Below are positions 1 to 7,107 of a stretch of DNA of 9,234 nucleotides, piece by piece. The stretch covers positions 1 through 9,234 of the forward strand of contig MGVM01000070.1 of NCBI GenBank assembly GCA_001800495.1, read 5' to 3'. The notes beneath the pieces were generated by a model. The model saw only the letters and a program-made list of their open reading frames with translations. It was not told the origin of the DNA and did not search any database. Made by a program: the position numbers and the translations under genes. Numbering within the stretch: position 1 is the first letter of the stretch; each line of letters opens with the position of its first letter. Source of the DNA: Elusimicrobia bacterium RIFOXYB2_FULL_48_7 (lineage in GTDB: Bacteria; Elusimicrobiota; Endomicrobiia; CG1-02-37-114; XYA2-FULL-39-19).

Positions 1-1
1 C

Positions 2-568
2 CCGTCCAGGGCCGAAGCCGCCGCGTTCCAGCAGCAGGGCGCGAAGGGCTCGGTAATGCCTTTCATGACCGGCAGGATAGCGATGGTGCCCGTATCCGCG
101 TGGGTGCTTTCCGGGTTTACCAAAATAAAGGCTTTCAAGTGGGACGTGGCGCCTTCTCCCAGGATGGTGAGCGGCAAAAAGTATGACACTTTTGACGAGG
201 CCTGCCTTGTCATCACGAAGAAAAGCAGAAATCCCGAAGCGGCTTTCAGGTTCATTAATTACTACTGCGGCGAAAAAGGCATGAAGATCTTCGCTGCGGG
301 AAAGAACGGCCTGCCGGCAGATAAGAAAGCGGCCAGGACTATATTTCTTGAAGGCCTGCCGGAGCATTCGAAATACTTCGTTGATTCCGCGGAAGTGGCA
401 ACCGTGCCGAATGTACCAAAGGCGGCTTATTTCACCCAATACCTGGCCCCATTCAACAAGAATATGGATTTGCTTTTCCTCAATAACACCACTCTTGACG
501 AGGCCATGAAGAACACCACAAAGGAAGTCAATGACCTTTTAAAGAAAAAAGAGGTGGAAAACAGATGA
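2..568 (+). CDS. ABC transporter sugar-binding protein, C-terminal part (5' end outside window)
   Basis: This is the last 188 residues of an extracellular solute-binding protein (family 1) that would capture a sugar or oligosaccharide for ABC import. The reading frame is open from base 2. The residues before the first in-window Met (PSRAEAAAF...) align with PTRAESAAF of the complete paralogue at 5809-7095, so the gene starts upstream and the Met at 56 is internal. Family blocks seen are FMTGRIAM, IKAFKWDVAP, FDEACLVITKK and an AFRFINYYCGEKGMKIFAAGKNG block, all shared with the genes at 4522 and 5809. The signal peptide and N-terminal lobe are not visible. Its stop codon overlaps the start of the GH5 gene (ATGA, 565-568), so the two are probably translationally coupled. 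The family is clear; the ligand cannot be told from sequence. Confidence 0.9.
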   Translation, partial: PSRAEAAAFQQQGAKGSVMPFMTGRIAMVPVSAWVLSGFTKIKAFKWDVAPSPRMVSGKKYDTFDEACLVITKKSRNPEAAFRFINYYCGEKGMKIFAAGKNGLPADKKAARTIFLEGLPEHSKYFVDSAEVATVPNVPKAAYFTQYLAPFNKNMDLLFLNNTTLDEAMKNTTKEVNDLLKKKEVENR

Positions 569-2727
569 AAAAAATACTGCTTGGTATGCTGGCGCTGCTG
601 CCTTTCTGCGCGGCGTGCATGGCGGATTTCGCCAAAGTATCCGTACCGGACGCGCAAGCGGTCGCGCCGGTTGAGATTAAGGCCGCGGCTTTCAGCCCGG
701 ATGAAGTCGCCTGGCTTCATGTAGACGGGAGGCACATAAAAACGGCTGACGGAAAAGTCTTTGTAGGGCGCGGCGCGGCCTACATACCCAGCGATACGCT
801 TTACGGCAATCCGGAGGATATCATTGGGTGGTTCAAGAAACTCAACACCAATGTGATAAGGGTATCCATGCGCGAGGAGGAGAACCATAAGGATGTCGAT
901 GCTTACCTTGCGAAATACGTGGACCCGATAGTAAAGGCATGCCGCCACTACGGCATTTACTGCTTCCTTGACCAGCACAATTATTTCCACGAGTATGCTG
1001 CCGGAGACTCCTGGCTGCCCAGGGGGGCGGTATGGGGCCCGGAACGGGTGAAGGTGTGGGCGGCAAACTGGAAAAAGATCGCGGAACGCTACAAGGACGA
1101 GCCCTGGGTGATGGGTTACGAGCTCATGAACGAGCCCTACGACATGCCCGGCAAGCAGGTTCAGCAGTATTATTCAGAAGCCATAAAGGCAATAAGGGAA
1201 GTTGACACGAAACATATCATAATCCTGGGTACGTGCGATTTCACCCATGCCAACAAGATAGAAGAAACCTGGGGAAAGGTGAAATTAAAACCGGACCAGC
1301 CGTACAATCAGGCGGTATTTGCATTCCATGAATACACAAGGGCGTTCGACCCGGAAGACGTTTCGCCCTGGCTGGACAGGGTACAGAAAAGATATAACGT
1401 CCCTTTGTTCTGCACTGAATTCGGCGCGGGTACCACCGTAGCCGGCACCACCGAGGCGGACTGGAGAAAATTCCTGTCAGATATGTTCGCAATGTGCGGG
1501 GAAAGGCAGATCGGCTGGACTATCTGGAGGCCGCAGGGGACTTTCCCTAATATCAAGTGCGAATACGAGGACCTCTGGCAGCCGGCGATCAAGGACAACG
1601 CTCCCACCCTTGTGGTGATGAAGGGACAGATAGAATGCAGCGCGTCCGCGGCGGGTGTTATTGCCGATAACAAGACGCAGGTTTCGGTCACGGCCGTGAT
1701 AAAAGGCCTTGACGGAAAGGTGATGGAATCCGCAGATAACCTGATAGAATTTGTTGTTAAAGGCGACGCCGTGCTGGAAGGCGGGAATCCCGTGAAGCCG
1801 GTAAAAGGCGCGGCATCAGTCAAAGTAAAATTCAACAAAACAGGGATAATCAATGTCCTTGCGCTCTCCCGCGGGTTTTACCACGGCAGGGTTGATATTA
1901 CCGGCAAGCCCGACAAGCCCGCGAAAGTCGTATGCATGGCGGAGCCGGCCGTTAAACAGGCCGATGGCAGTTCTGTGCAGAAAATATCGGCTGTTATCAC
2001 GGATACCTACGGCAACACCGTGCCGGATTCGCTCGTGTACAGGGTAAACTGCGGAGGCGCGCAGTACGTGGACAGCAAAGGGCAGGTATGGCTTGGCGAC
2101 CAGGCCTATGCCGACGGCGCGTGGGGATATACCGCTTTTTCCGGGCTGGGGAGCGAGCGCGCGGACAAAATAAGCAATACACAGGATGAAAAATTGTTCA
2201 ACTCCTGCGCCCCGCTCAGCAACACCGCCGGGTACCGTTTCACCCTGCCCAACGGCAAATACAGGGTGGAATTCCGCTTCGCGGAGCTGTGGTTTGGAAC
2301 GAGCCGCAGGCCCGAAAAAACGAACGGAGCAAGAGTTTTTGATATACTGATAAATAATGAGACTGTTATCACGGGCCTTGATATTTACACAAGAGCCGGC
2401 GGGCCGCTTAATGCATACAGTGAAACCTGTGTCGTGGAAGTTAAAAACGGGGAACTCACGATTTTTGCCAATAACAAAATGGACCGCTGCGAGGTCAGGG
2501 CGATAGAGATAACGCCGGAAACGCCCACGGATAAAAAGGTGGCATTCAGCTTCAATGGTTCAAATACTCCTTCGGGAGGTTTTTCGTTTGAGGGCGCAAA
2601 CCCCGCGGACCCTGTCGGCGGAATAGCATCCATCAACCTTAGATACACGGCGTTGGACGCATCAAAAAAGAACACGGTGTCCGCCTCGTTCCCGGGGCTG
2701 GCATCAGGAACAGCGGAAATAAAATAA
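565..2727 (+). CDS. Exported GH5-like glycoside hydrolase with Ig-like and malectin domains
   Basis: A 720-residue endo-acting type glycosidase. Residues 1-20 form a Sec signal peptide. C18 sits in a poor lipobox (FCAAC), so lipid anchoring is possible but uncertain. Residues about 50-345 are a clan GH-A (beta/alpha)8 barrel resembling GH5 cellulases and mannanases: R99 in NVIRV, H138, the NEP motif with acid/base E190, H255 and Y257, nucleophile E285 in TEFG, and W318/W321. Residues about 352-447 look like an Ig-like domain. From about 452 an invasin-type (Big_1) Ig domain starts (AVITDTYGNTVPDS), is interrupted by a malectin-type carbohydrate-binding domain (about 491-651) and seems to resume at 657-720. 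The start follows GAGGTGG at 551-557 and overlaps the upstream binding-protein gene by 4 bp. It probably cuts an extracellular or periplasmic beta-glycan; whether glucan, mannan or another polymer is unknown. Confidence 0.88.
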   Translation: MKKILLGMLALLPFCAACMADFAKVSVPDAQAVAPVEIKAAAFSPDEVAWLHVDGRHIKTADGKVFVGRGAAYIPSDTLYGNPEDIIGWFKKLNTNVIRVSMREEENHKDVDAYLAKYVDPIVKACRHYGIYCFLDQHNYFHEYAAGDSWLPRGAVWGPERVKVWAANWKKIAERYKDEPWVMGYELMNEPYDMPGKQVQQYYSEAIKAIREVDTKHIIILGTCDFTHANKIEETWGKVKLKPDQPYNQAVFAFHEYTRAFDPEDVSPWLDRVQKRYNVPLFCTEFGAGTTVAGTTEADWRKFLSDMFAMCGERQIGWTIWRPQGTFPNIKCEYEDLWQPAIKDNAPTLVVMKGQIECSASAAGVIADNKTQVSVTAVIKGLDGKVMESADNLIEFVVKGDAVLEGGNPVKPVKGAASVKVKFNKTGIINVLALSRGFYHGRVDITGKPDKPAKVVCMAEPAVKQADGSSVQKISAVITDTYGNTVPDSLVYRVNCGGAQYVDSKGQVWLGDQAYADGAWGYTAFSGLGSERADKISNTQDEKLFNSCAPLSNTAGYRFTLPNGKYRVEFRFAELWFGTSRRPEKTNGARVFDILINNETVITGLDIYTRAGGPLNAYSETCVVEVKNGELTIFANNKMDRCEVRAIEITPETPTDKKVAFSFNGSNTPSGGFSFEGANPADPVGGIASINLRYTALDASKKNTVSASFPGLASGTAEIK

Positions 2728-2760
2728 ATTTTAAATAATATTATAAAGGAGAGGGGTTTT

Positions 2761-4491
2761 ATGTCAAAAAAAGTTGAGAAGCTGTTGGCAAAAATGACAC
2801 TGGAGCAGAAAGTCGGGCAGATGTTCGTATTCGGGTTCAGCGGCACCTATCCGCACCCGGACATCATTGAAATGATCGAGAAGTACAACGTCGCGGGGTT
2901 CCGCGTAGTCCCGTGGTCCAATATATTTTTAAGGCGGCTTAAACCCGGGCATCCGGGAATACCGCGCGTTACCCGCGACCCCCAGGGAAAAGAGAGGGTT
3001 TACTGCCTCGCGTCCGAGCTGGCGCCGTTTGTCAGCCCCGAGCAGTACGCGAAGGTGATAAACAAATTACGCAAGCGTTCCATTGAAACAGGCGCCGGCA
3101 TCCCTGTATATATCTGCAGCGACAACGAAGGCGGCTTGTCTTTTGATTTTACATCGTTTGATTTCTCCGGTTTTCCCGCCCCCATGGGCCTTGCCGCTTC
3201 CGGCGACCCCTCCATCTGTTACAAGGTCGGCAGGCAGATCGGTATCGAGAACAAGATGCTCGGCATAGACTGCATCCAGTCGCCCACGGTTGACGTGAAA
3301 ACAAACCCCAATAACTTTGAAATAGGCGCCAGGAGCTATTCTCCCAAGGCCGATGACGTAGCTAAATACGCTTACCAGTCCATGCGCGGGCTGATAGCCG
3401 GCGGTTCCATCCCGGTGGCAAAACATTTCCCCGGCCGCGGCAATTCAACGCAGGACACGCATTTCGACTGCCCCACGGTTACCGAACCTCTTGACCGCAT
3501 GAACGATATACATCTTGCCCCCTACAGGTACTTGATAGACAAGGGCTTACCGATGATAATGCTGGCTCATTCCATTTACCCGGCGCTTGACCCGAGCAAC
3601 GAAATTTCCACCGTGTCAAAGCCGATCGTTACCGGAGTACTTAGAGAGCAACTCGGTTTCAAGGGAGTCATTATCACCGATTCCTTCACCATGGGCGGGC
3701 TTGTGAAGAAATATGACGTCCCGGAAGGCGTTCTGCGCTGTATCGAAGCCGGGGTGGACCTGGTTCTTTTGAAGGACGAAAACGCTCTCAGGGGCGAAGC
3801 GTACAACGCTGTGCTGTCGGCTGTGAAAGCCGGCAGAATAAAGGAAGAGCGCGTAAACGAATCAGTCACGCGCACGCTTGAGATGAAGGAACGCTTCGGC
3901 CTGCTTGACGGCAAGAAAGGCATGGTTGACCCTGCGAAGATACACGCCATACTGAAAAGCCCCCAGCGCGCAAAGCTGGAAAAAGAGGCGTCAGCGAAAG
4001 GCGTGGTTGTTTTAAGGAGCGAAAAAGAAGTCATGCCGATAAAGAAGGGCAAAAAAGTGCTCGTCGTGGAGGAAGTTTCATGGCTCCAGCGGCGGCTTAA
4101 CAACAGCATCGCACATTCCGGCGCGCTTTATGAACGCCTTGTTGACAACGGCGTGGAAGCTATTTTCATAAAGTTCGACCCTGAAAACGTGGAAAAAGCG
4201 CTGGAAGTGATGAAAGCCCGCGCTTCCGAGGTTGATATAATAATTTATTCATGCACTTACACGCGCGGCCATGTAACAAAAGGGCTGGGGTTCAGCGATG
4301 TCGCGGCGCTGGGCAAGCCGGTGGTAGTCGTCACTGATTCGCCGTTCCCTTACGCGGTCTCGCCGGAAATGAAGAACGTGGTCGGCACGTTCGCGCAGTG
4401 CAACGCCACGATGTACGCGGCGGCCGATATTATTTCAGGCAAGGCGAAGCCAGTGGCAAAGCTGGCTTTTGACATTAACAGGGAATATTGA
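2761..4491 (+). CDS. GH3 glycoside hydrolase, NagZ-like (beta-N-acetylhexosaminidase or beta-glucosidase)
   Basis: A 576-residue GH3 enzyme without a signal peptide, so probably cytoplasmic and acting on imported oligosaccharides. The (beta/alpha)8 domain spans about 5-380, with MTLEQKVGQMF at the N-terminus, DNEGG (121-125), IGARSY with R191, KHFPGRG (221-227), the D232-x-H234 dyad that serves as acid/base in NagZ-type GH3 enzymes, and the likely nucleophile D307 in IITDSFTM. Residues about 400-576 form a C-terminal alpha/beta sandwich domain like that of two-domain GH3 proteins. The Arg that usually follows DQEGG (GGRVxR) is absent here (GGLSFDF). The His dyad points to N-acetylglucosaminidase, or to a phosphorylase as in Nag3-type enzymes, but glucosidase activity remains possible. 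A strong Shine-Dalgarno site (AAAGGAGAGGGG, 2745-2756) fixes the start. The gap to the upstream gene is 33 bp. Confidence 0.9.
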   Translation: MSKKVEKLLAKMTLEQKVGQMFVFGFSGTYPHPDIIEMIEKYNVAGFRVVPWSNIFLRRLKPGHPGIPRVTRDPQGKERVYCLASELAPFVSPEQYAKVINKLRKRSIETGAGIPVYICSDNEGGLSFDFTSFDFSGFPAPMGLAASGDPSICYKVGRQIGIENKMLGIDCIQSPTVDVKTNPNNFEIGARSYSPKADDVAKYAYQSMRGLIAGGSIPVAKHFPGRGNSTQDTHFDCPTVTEPLDRMNDIHLAPYRYLIDKGLPMIMLAHSIYPALDPSNEISTVSKPIVTGVLREQLGFKGVIITDSFTMGGLVKKYDVPEGVLRCIEAGVDLVLLKDENALRGEAYNAVLSAVKAGRIKEERVNESVTRTLEMKERFGLLDGKKGMVDPAKIHAILKSPQRAKLEKEASAKGVVVLRSEKEVMPIKKGKKVLVVEEVSWLQRRLNNSIAHSGALYERLVDNGVEAIFIKFDPENVEKALEVMKARASEVDIIIYSCTYTRGHVTKGLGFSDVAALGKPVVVVTDSPFPYAVSPEMKNVVGTFAQCNATMYAAADIISGKAKPVAKLAFDINREY

Positions 4492-4521
4492 CGGAGTTGT
4501 ACCCCAAGGAGGGTAGAGGAT

Positions 4522-5790
4522 ATGCTTAGTTACAAAAAGCTGGTTGTGTTATTTTGTGGTTTGATGTTGTCCCTGGCAGGGCTGGCGGCCGCGCAGGAAG
4601 GCGCCAGTGCGCCGCAGAAAAAGATCGTGCTGAAGTACGCCAATGCCGAGGGCGCGGAGCAGATCAAGATCGCCAAAGAGATTTGTGCCGCATTCGAGAA
4701 AGATAATCCGGATATCCGGATCGAAATGGATTTTATGACGCACATCGGTACCATAACCGAGAGGATCGCGGCAGGCCAGCCGCCGGATGTTTTCATGTGG
4801 TGGGGCGGTTTAACGGAGATGCAGGAAAAAGGCGACCTGCTGCCCCTGGGCCAGCACGTTAAGAAGAATAACGTCAACATGAAGAAGTACTACAAGGAGC
4901 TGGTGGATTTCTACAGCTACGGCAGCGAATTGTACGGCATGCCCCTGCAGATGAACACCCAGTGCATTGTCTATAACAAGGATATGTTTGACAAGGAAAA
5001 ACTGCCCTACCCCCAGCCCGGCTGGACCTGGCAGGATTATTATTTCACGGCGAAGAAACTTACAAAGGACATGAACAAGGACGGTATAAGGGAGCAATTC
5101 GGCTCGTCGAAGATTGATACCAGGTTTTTCCTGGTCAGCAACGGCAGCAAAATAATCGATTTCGAAAAGAAAAAGTGCGTGGTAGACACCGCAGATAACA
5201 GGATAATGATAGAATATCTGCAGAAATTAAGGCGCGACTGCTGCCCGACCAAGACCGAATCGGCTGCGCTTGTTGCCGGTTTGACCGGGGTGAAACAGGA
5301 CTTTTACACGGGCAAGGTGGCCATGGGCCACGCTTCCGCCTGGAACCTCACGGATTATTCGACAATAAAGAATTTCAAGTGGGACGTGGTTCCGCTTCCC
5401 GTCCCGATCACAGGGAACAACCGGGCAATATTTGACGAGGCATGCCTGGTAATCTCGAAAAAAACCCAGTACCCCGATGAAGCCTTCAGGTTCGTGAATT
5501 TCTACTGCGGCGAAAAAGGCATGAAAATATTCGCGGCAGGGAAAGACGGCATTCCCGCGGACATTAACATCGCGCGCAAGGAGTTTTTGAAAGGCCTGCC
5601 GGCAAGCGCGAAATATTACCTTGACGCCGCGGACGTGGCGAAAGTCCCCATGAACGAAAGGGAACCCAAACTCAACCAGGCCATGCTGATTTTCAGCAAG
5701 TATTTCGACCAGTTCTATTTTGAGAACAGGGGAATGGATGAAATACTTAAAAATATCACCTGGGACACAGACGAATTATTGAAGCAATAA
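4522..5790 (+). CDS. ABC transporter sugar-binding protein, signal-peptide type
   Basis: A 422-residue family 1 solute-binding protein for a sugar or oligosaccharide ABC importer. Residues 1-24 are a Sec signal peptide (YKK, then a hydrophobic stretch, then LAAAQ), likely cut after A24. No lipobox is seen, which suggests a soluble periplasmic protein, in contrast to its neighbour at 5809. Family blocks include YANAEGAEQIK (39-49), PPDVFMWWGG (87-96), YGMPLQMNT (138-146), WTWQDYYFTAKKLTKD (168-183), FKWDVVP (285-291), FDEACLVISKK (304-314) and the CGEKGMKIFAAGKDG block (329-343). Aromatic residues such as W93, W94, W168 and W170 are candidates for sugar stacking. A degenerate acidic loop lies at 183-191 (DMNKDGIRE). 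AAGGAGGG at 4506-4513 fixes the start. It is a tandem paralogue of the next gene; no permease is adjacent. The ligand is unknown. Confidence 0.93.
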   Translation: MLSYKKLVVLFCGLMLSLAGLAAAQEGASAPQKKIVLKYANAEGAEQIKIAKEICAAFEKDNPDIRIEMDFMTHIGTITERIAAGQPPDVFMWWGGLTEMQEKGDLLPLGQHVKKNNVNMKKYYKELVDFYSYGSELYGMPLQMNTQCIVYNKDMFDKEKLPYPQPGWTWQDYYFTAKKLTKDMNKDGIREQFGSSKIDTRFFLVSNGSKIIDFEKKKCVVDTADNRIMIEYLQKLRRDCCPTKTESAALVAGLTGVKQDFYTGKVAMGHASAWNLTDYSTIKNFKWDVVPLPVPITGNNRAIFDEACLVISKKTQYPDEAFRFVNFYCGEKGMKIFAAGKDGIPADINIARKEFLKGLPASAKYYLDAADVAKVPMNEREPKLNQAMLIFSKYFDQFYFENRGMDEILKNITWDTDELLKQ

Positions 5791-5808
5791 CCAACGGAGG
5801 ATACCGAA

Positions 5809-7095
5809 ATGCAGCGTTATAACAAACTGTTTGTTTTGTTTTTTGGTTTTACCGCGATGCTGGGCTTGTCTGGAATGCTGGGCGGCTGCGGCAGCAAGGC
5901 CGCGGGCGGGAAGAAGCAGGTCGTGCTGAGATATTCCAACGCCGAGGGAGCTAACCAGATAAAAAACATGCAGGAAATCTGCAGGGCGTTCGAGGCCGAG
6001 AACCCGGATATAAAGATCGCCGCGACATTCGGGACCAGCAAGCAGAAAATCCTTATAGAATCGGCGGCTGAAACCCCGCCGGACATTTTCATGTGGTGGT
6101 CAGGGATAACCGACCTGAAAATAAGAGGCGCGCTGCTGGAACTGGATGAGTATATCAAAAAGCACAACGTGAACATGGGCGACTATTACAAGGGCATGAT
6201 CGATTTTTACACTTATGATGGAAAACTCTACGGCATGCCGCTGCAGCTCAATACCTATGTCGTCGTGTATAACAAGGATGTTTTCGACAGGGAAAAAATG
6301 GCGTATCCGAAGCCGGACTGGACCTGGCAGGATTACTACGACATCTCAAAGAAACTCACCAAGGACACCAACGGCGACGGCAGAAGGGACCAGTTCGGGT
6401 CGATGTACATAGGCGCCAAGGTTTTTCTGGACATGAACAACTGGCCGATAATCGATTTCAAGGCGAAAAAAATCATGCTCGACACAAAAACAAACAGAAG
6501 CGTGATTGAGTTCCTGACAAAGCTCAGGAACGAGGGCTGCCCGACAAGGGCTGAATCGGCAGCGTTCGCGACGTCTTCCGGCGGCGGCCTGCAGCCGTTC
6601 CTGACCGGAAAGGTTGCCATGACCCCGTCCGCCGCGTGGACTCTTTCAAGCTACGCGCATATAAAGAATTTCAAGTGGGACATAGTCCCGATGCCGAAGT
6701 CCATGGTCACCGGCAAAAAGATGGAGGTTTTTGACGAGGCATGCCTCGTTATTTCGGCAAAAACCAAGTACCCGGATGAGGCCTTCAGGTTCGTTAAATT
6801 CTACTGCGGCGAGAAAGGCATGAAAATATTCGCAGCAGGGAAGAACGGAATACCGGCGTACAAGAAAGCCGCGCAGACCGATTTTCTAGTAGGGCTGCCG
6901 GAGCATGCGAAATATTTTCTTGACGCCGCGGACATTACCCGCATATCGCTGAACGACCGCGACCCGCTGTACCTCAGGTTCATGGAAAAATTCAACAAAT
7001 ATTTCGACCTTTATTTCATGGATAACAGGTCTCTTGATGAAACAATAAAGAACACCGTAAGGGATACAGAAATATTGTTCAAGGAAAGCAAGTAA
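5809..7095 (+). CDS. ABC transporter sugar-binding lipoprotein
   Basis: A 428-residue family 1 solute-binding protein, tandem paralogue of the preceding gene and of the partial gene at the window start. It has a lipoprotein signal peptide with lipobox L24-G-G-C27 followed by a Gly/Ser/Lys/Ala-rich linker, so it should be lipid-anchored through C27. Shared blocks are YSNAEGANQIK, PPDIFMWWSG (90-99), YGMPLQLNT (141-149), WTWQDYYDISKKLTKD (171-186), FKWDIVP and the AFRFVKFYCGEKGMKIFAAGKNG block (325-347). Residues 186-194 (DTNGDGRRD) match a DxNxDGxxD calcium-loop pattern, which is better preserved here than in the paralogue. GGAGG at 5796-5800 sets the start, 18 bp after the upstream stop. It is probably co-transcribed with its neighbours. 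The ligand cannot be read from sequence; divergence between copies suggests different oligosaccharides. Confidence 0.93.
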   Translation: MQRYNKLFVLFFGFTAMLGLSGMLGGCGSKAAGGKKQVVLRYSNAEGANQIKNMQEICRAFEAENPDIKIAATFGTSKQKILIESAAETPPDIFMWWSGITDLKIRGALLELDEYIKKHNVNMGDYYKGMIDFYTYDGKLYGMPLQLNTYVVVYNKDVFDREKMAYPKPDWTWQDYYDISKKLTKDTNGDGRRDQFGSMYIGAKVFLDMNNWPIIDFKAKKIMLDTKTNRSVIEFLTKLRNEGCPTRAESAAFATSSGGGLQPFLTGKVAMTPSAAWTLSSYAHIKNFKWDIVPMPKSMVTGKKMEVFDEACLVISAKTKYPDEAFRFVKFYCGEKGMKIFAAGKNGIPAYKKAAQTDFLVGLPEHAKYFLDAADITRISLNDRDPLYLRFMEKFNKYFDLYFMDNRSLDETIKNTVRDTEILFKESK

Positions 7096-7107
7096 AGGGA
7101 GCTTCGC

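Noticed and set aside
56..568. ATG at 56 as the true start of a short binding-protein gene
   Set aside because: The same frame is open to base 2, and the residues before the ATG align with the complete paralogue, so the gene simply begins outside the window.
427..990. Antisense open frame of 187 codons across the junction of the first two genes
   Set aside because: It lies opposite two well-supported coding regions and its product has no recognisable motif.
2728..2744. AT-rich patch with TATTAT/TATAAA-like strings as a possible promoter before the first GH3
   Set aside because: A start just after it would leave almost no leader and remove the Shine-Dalgarno site at 2745-2756. No convincing -35 partner at proper spacing was seen.
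4706..4721. Perfect 16-bp palindrome centred on GATATC in the 4522 gene
   Set aside because: It lies inside conserved codons (NPDIRI) of a binding protein. One such palindrome in 9 kb is not far from chance, and no partner site was seen.
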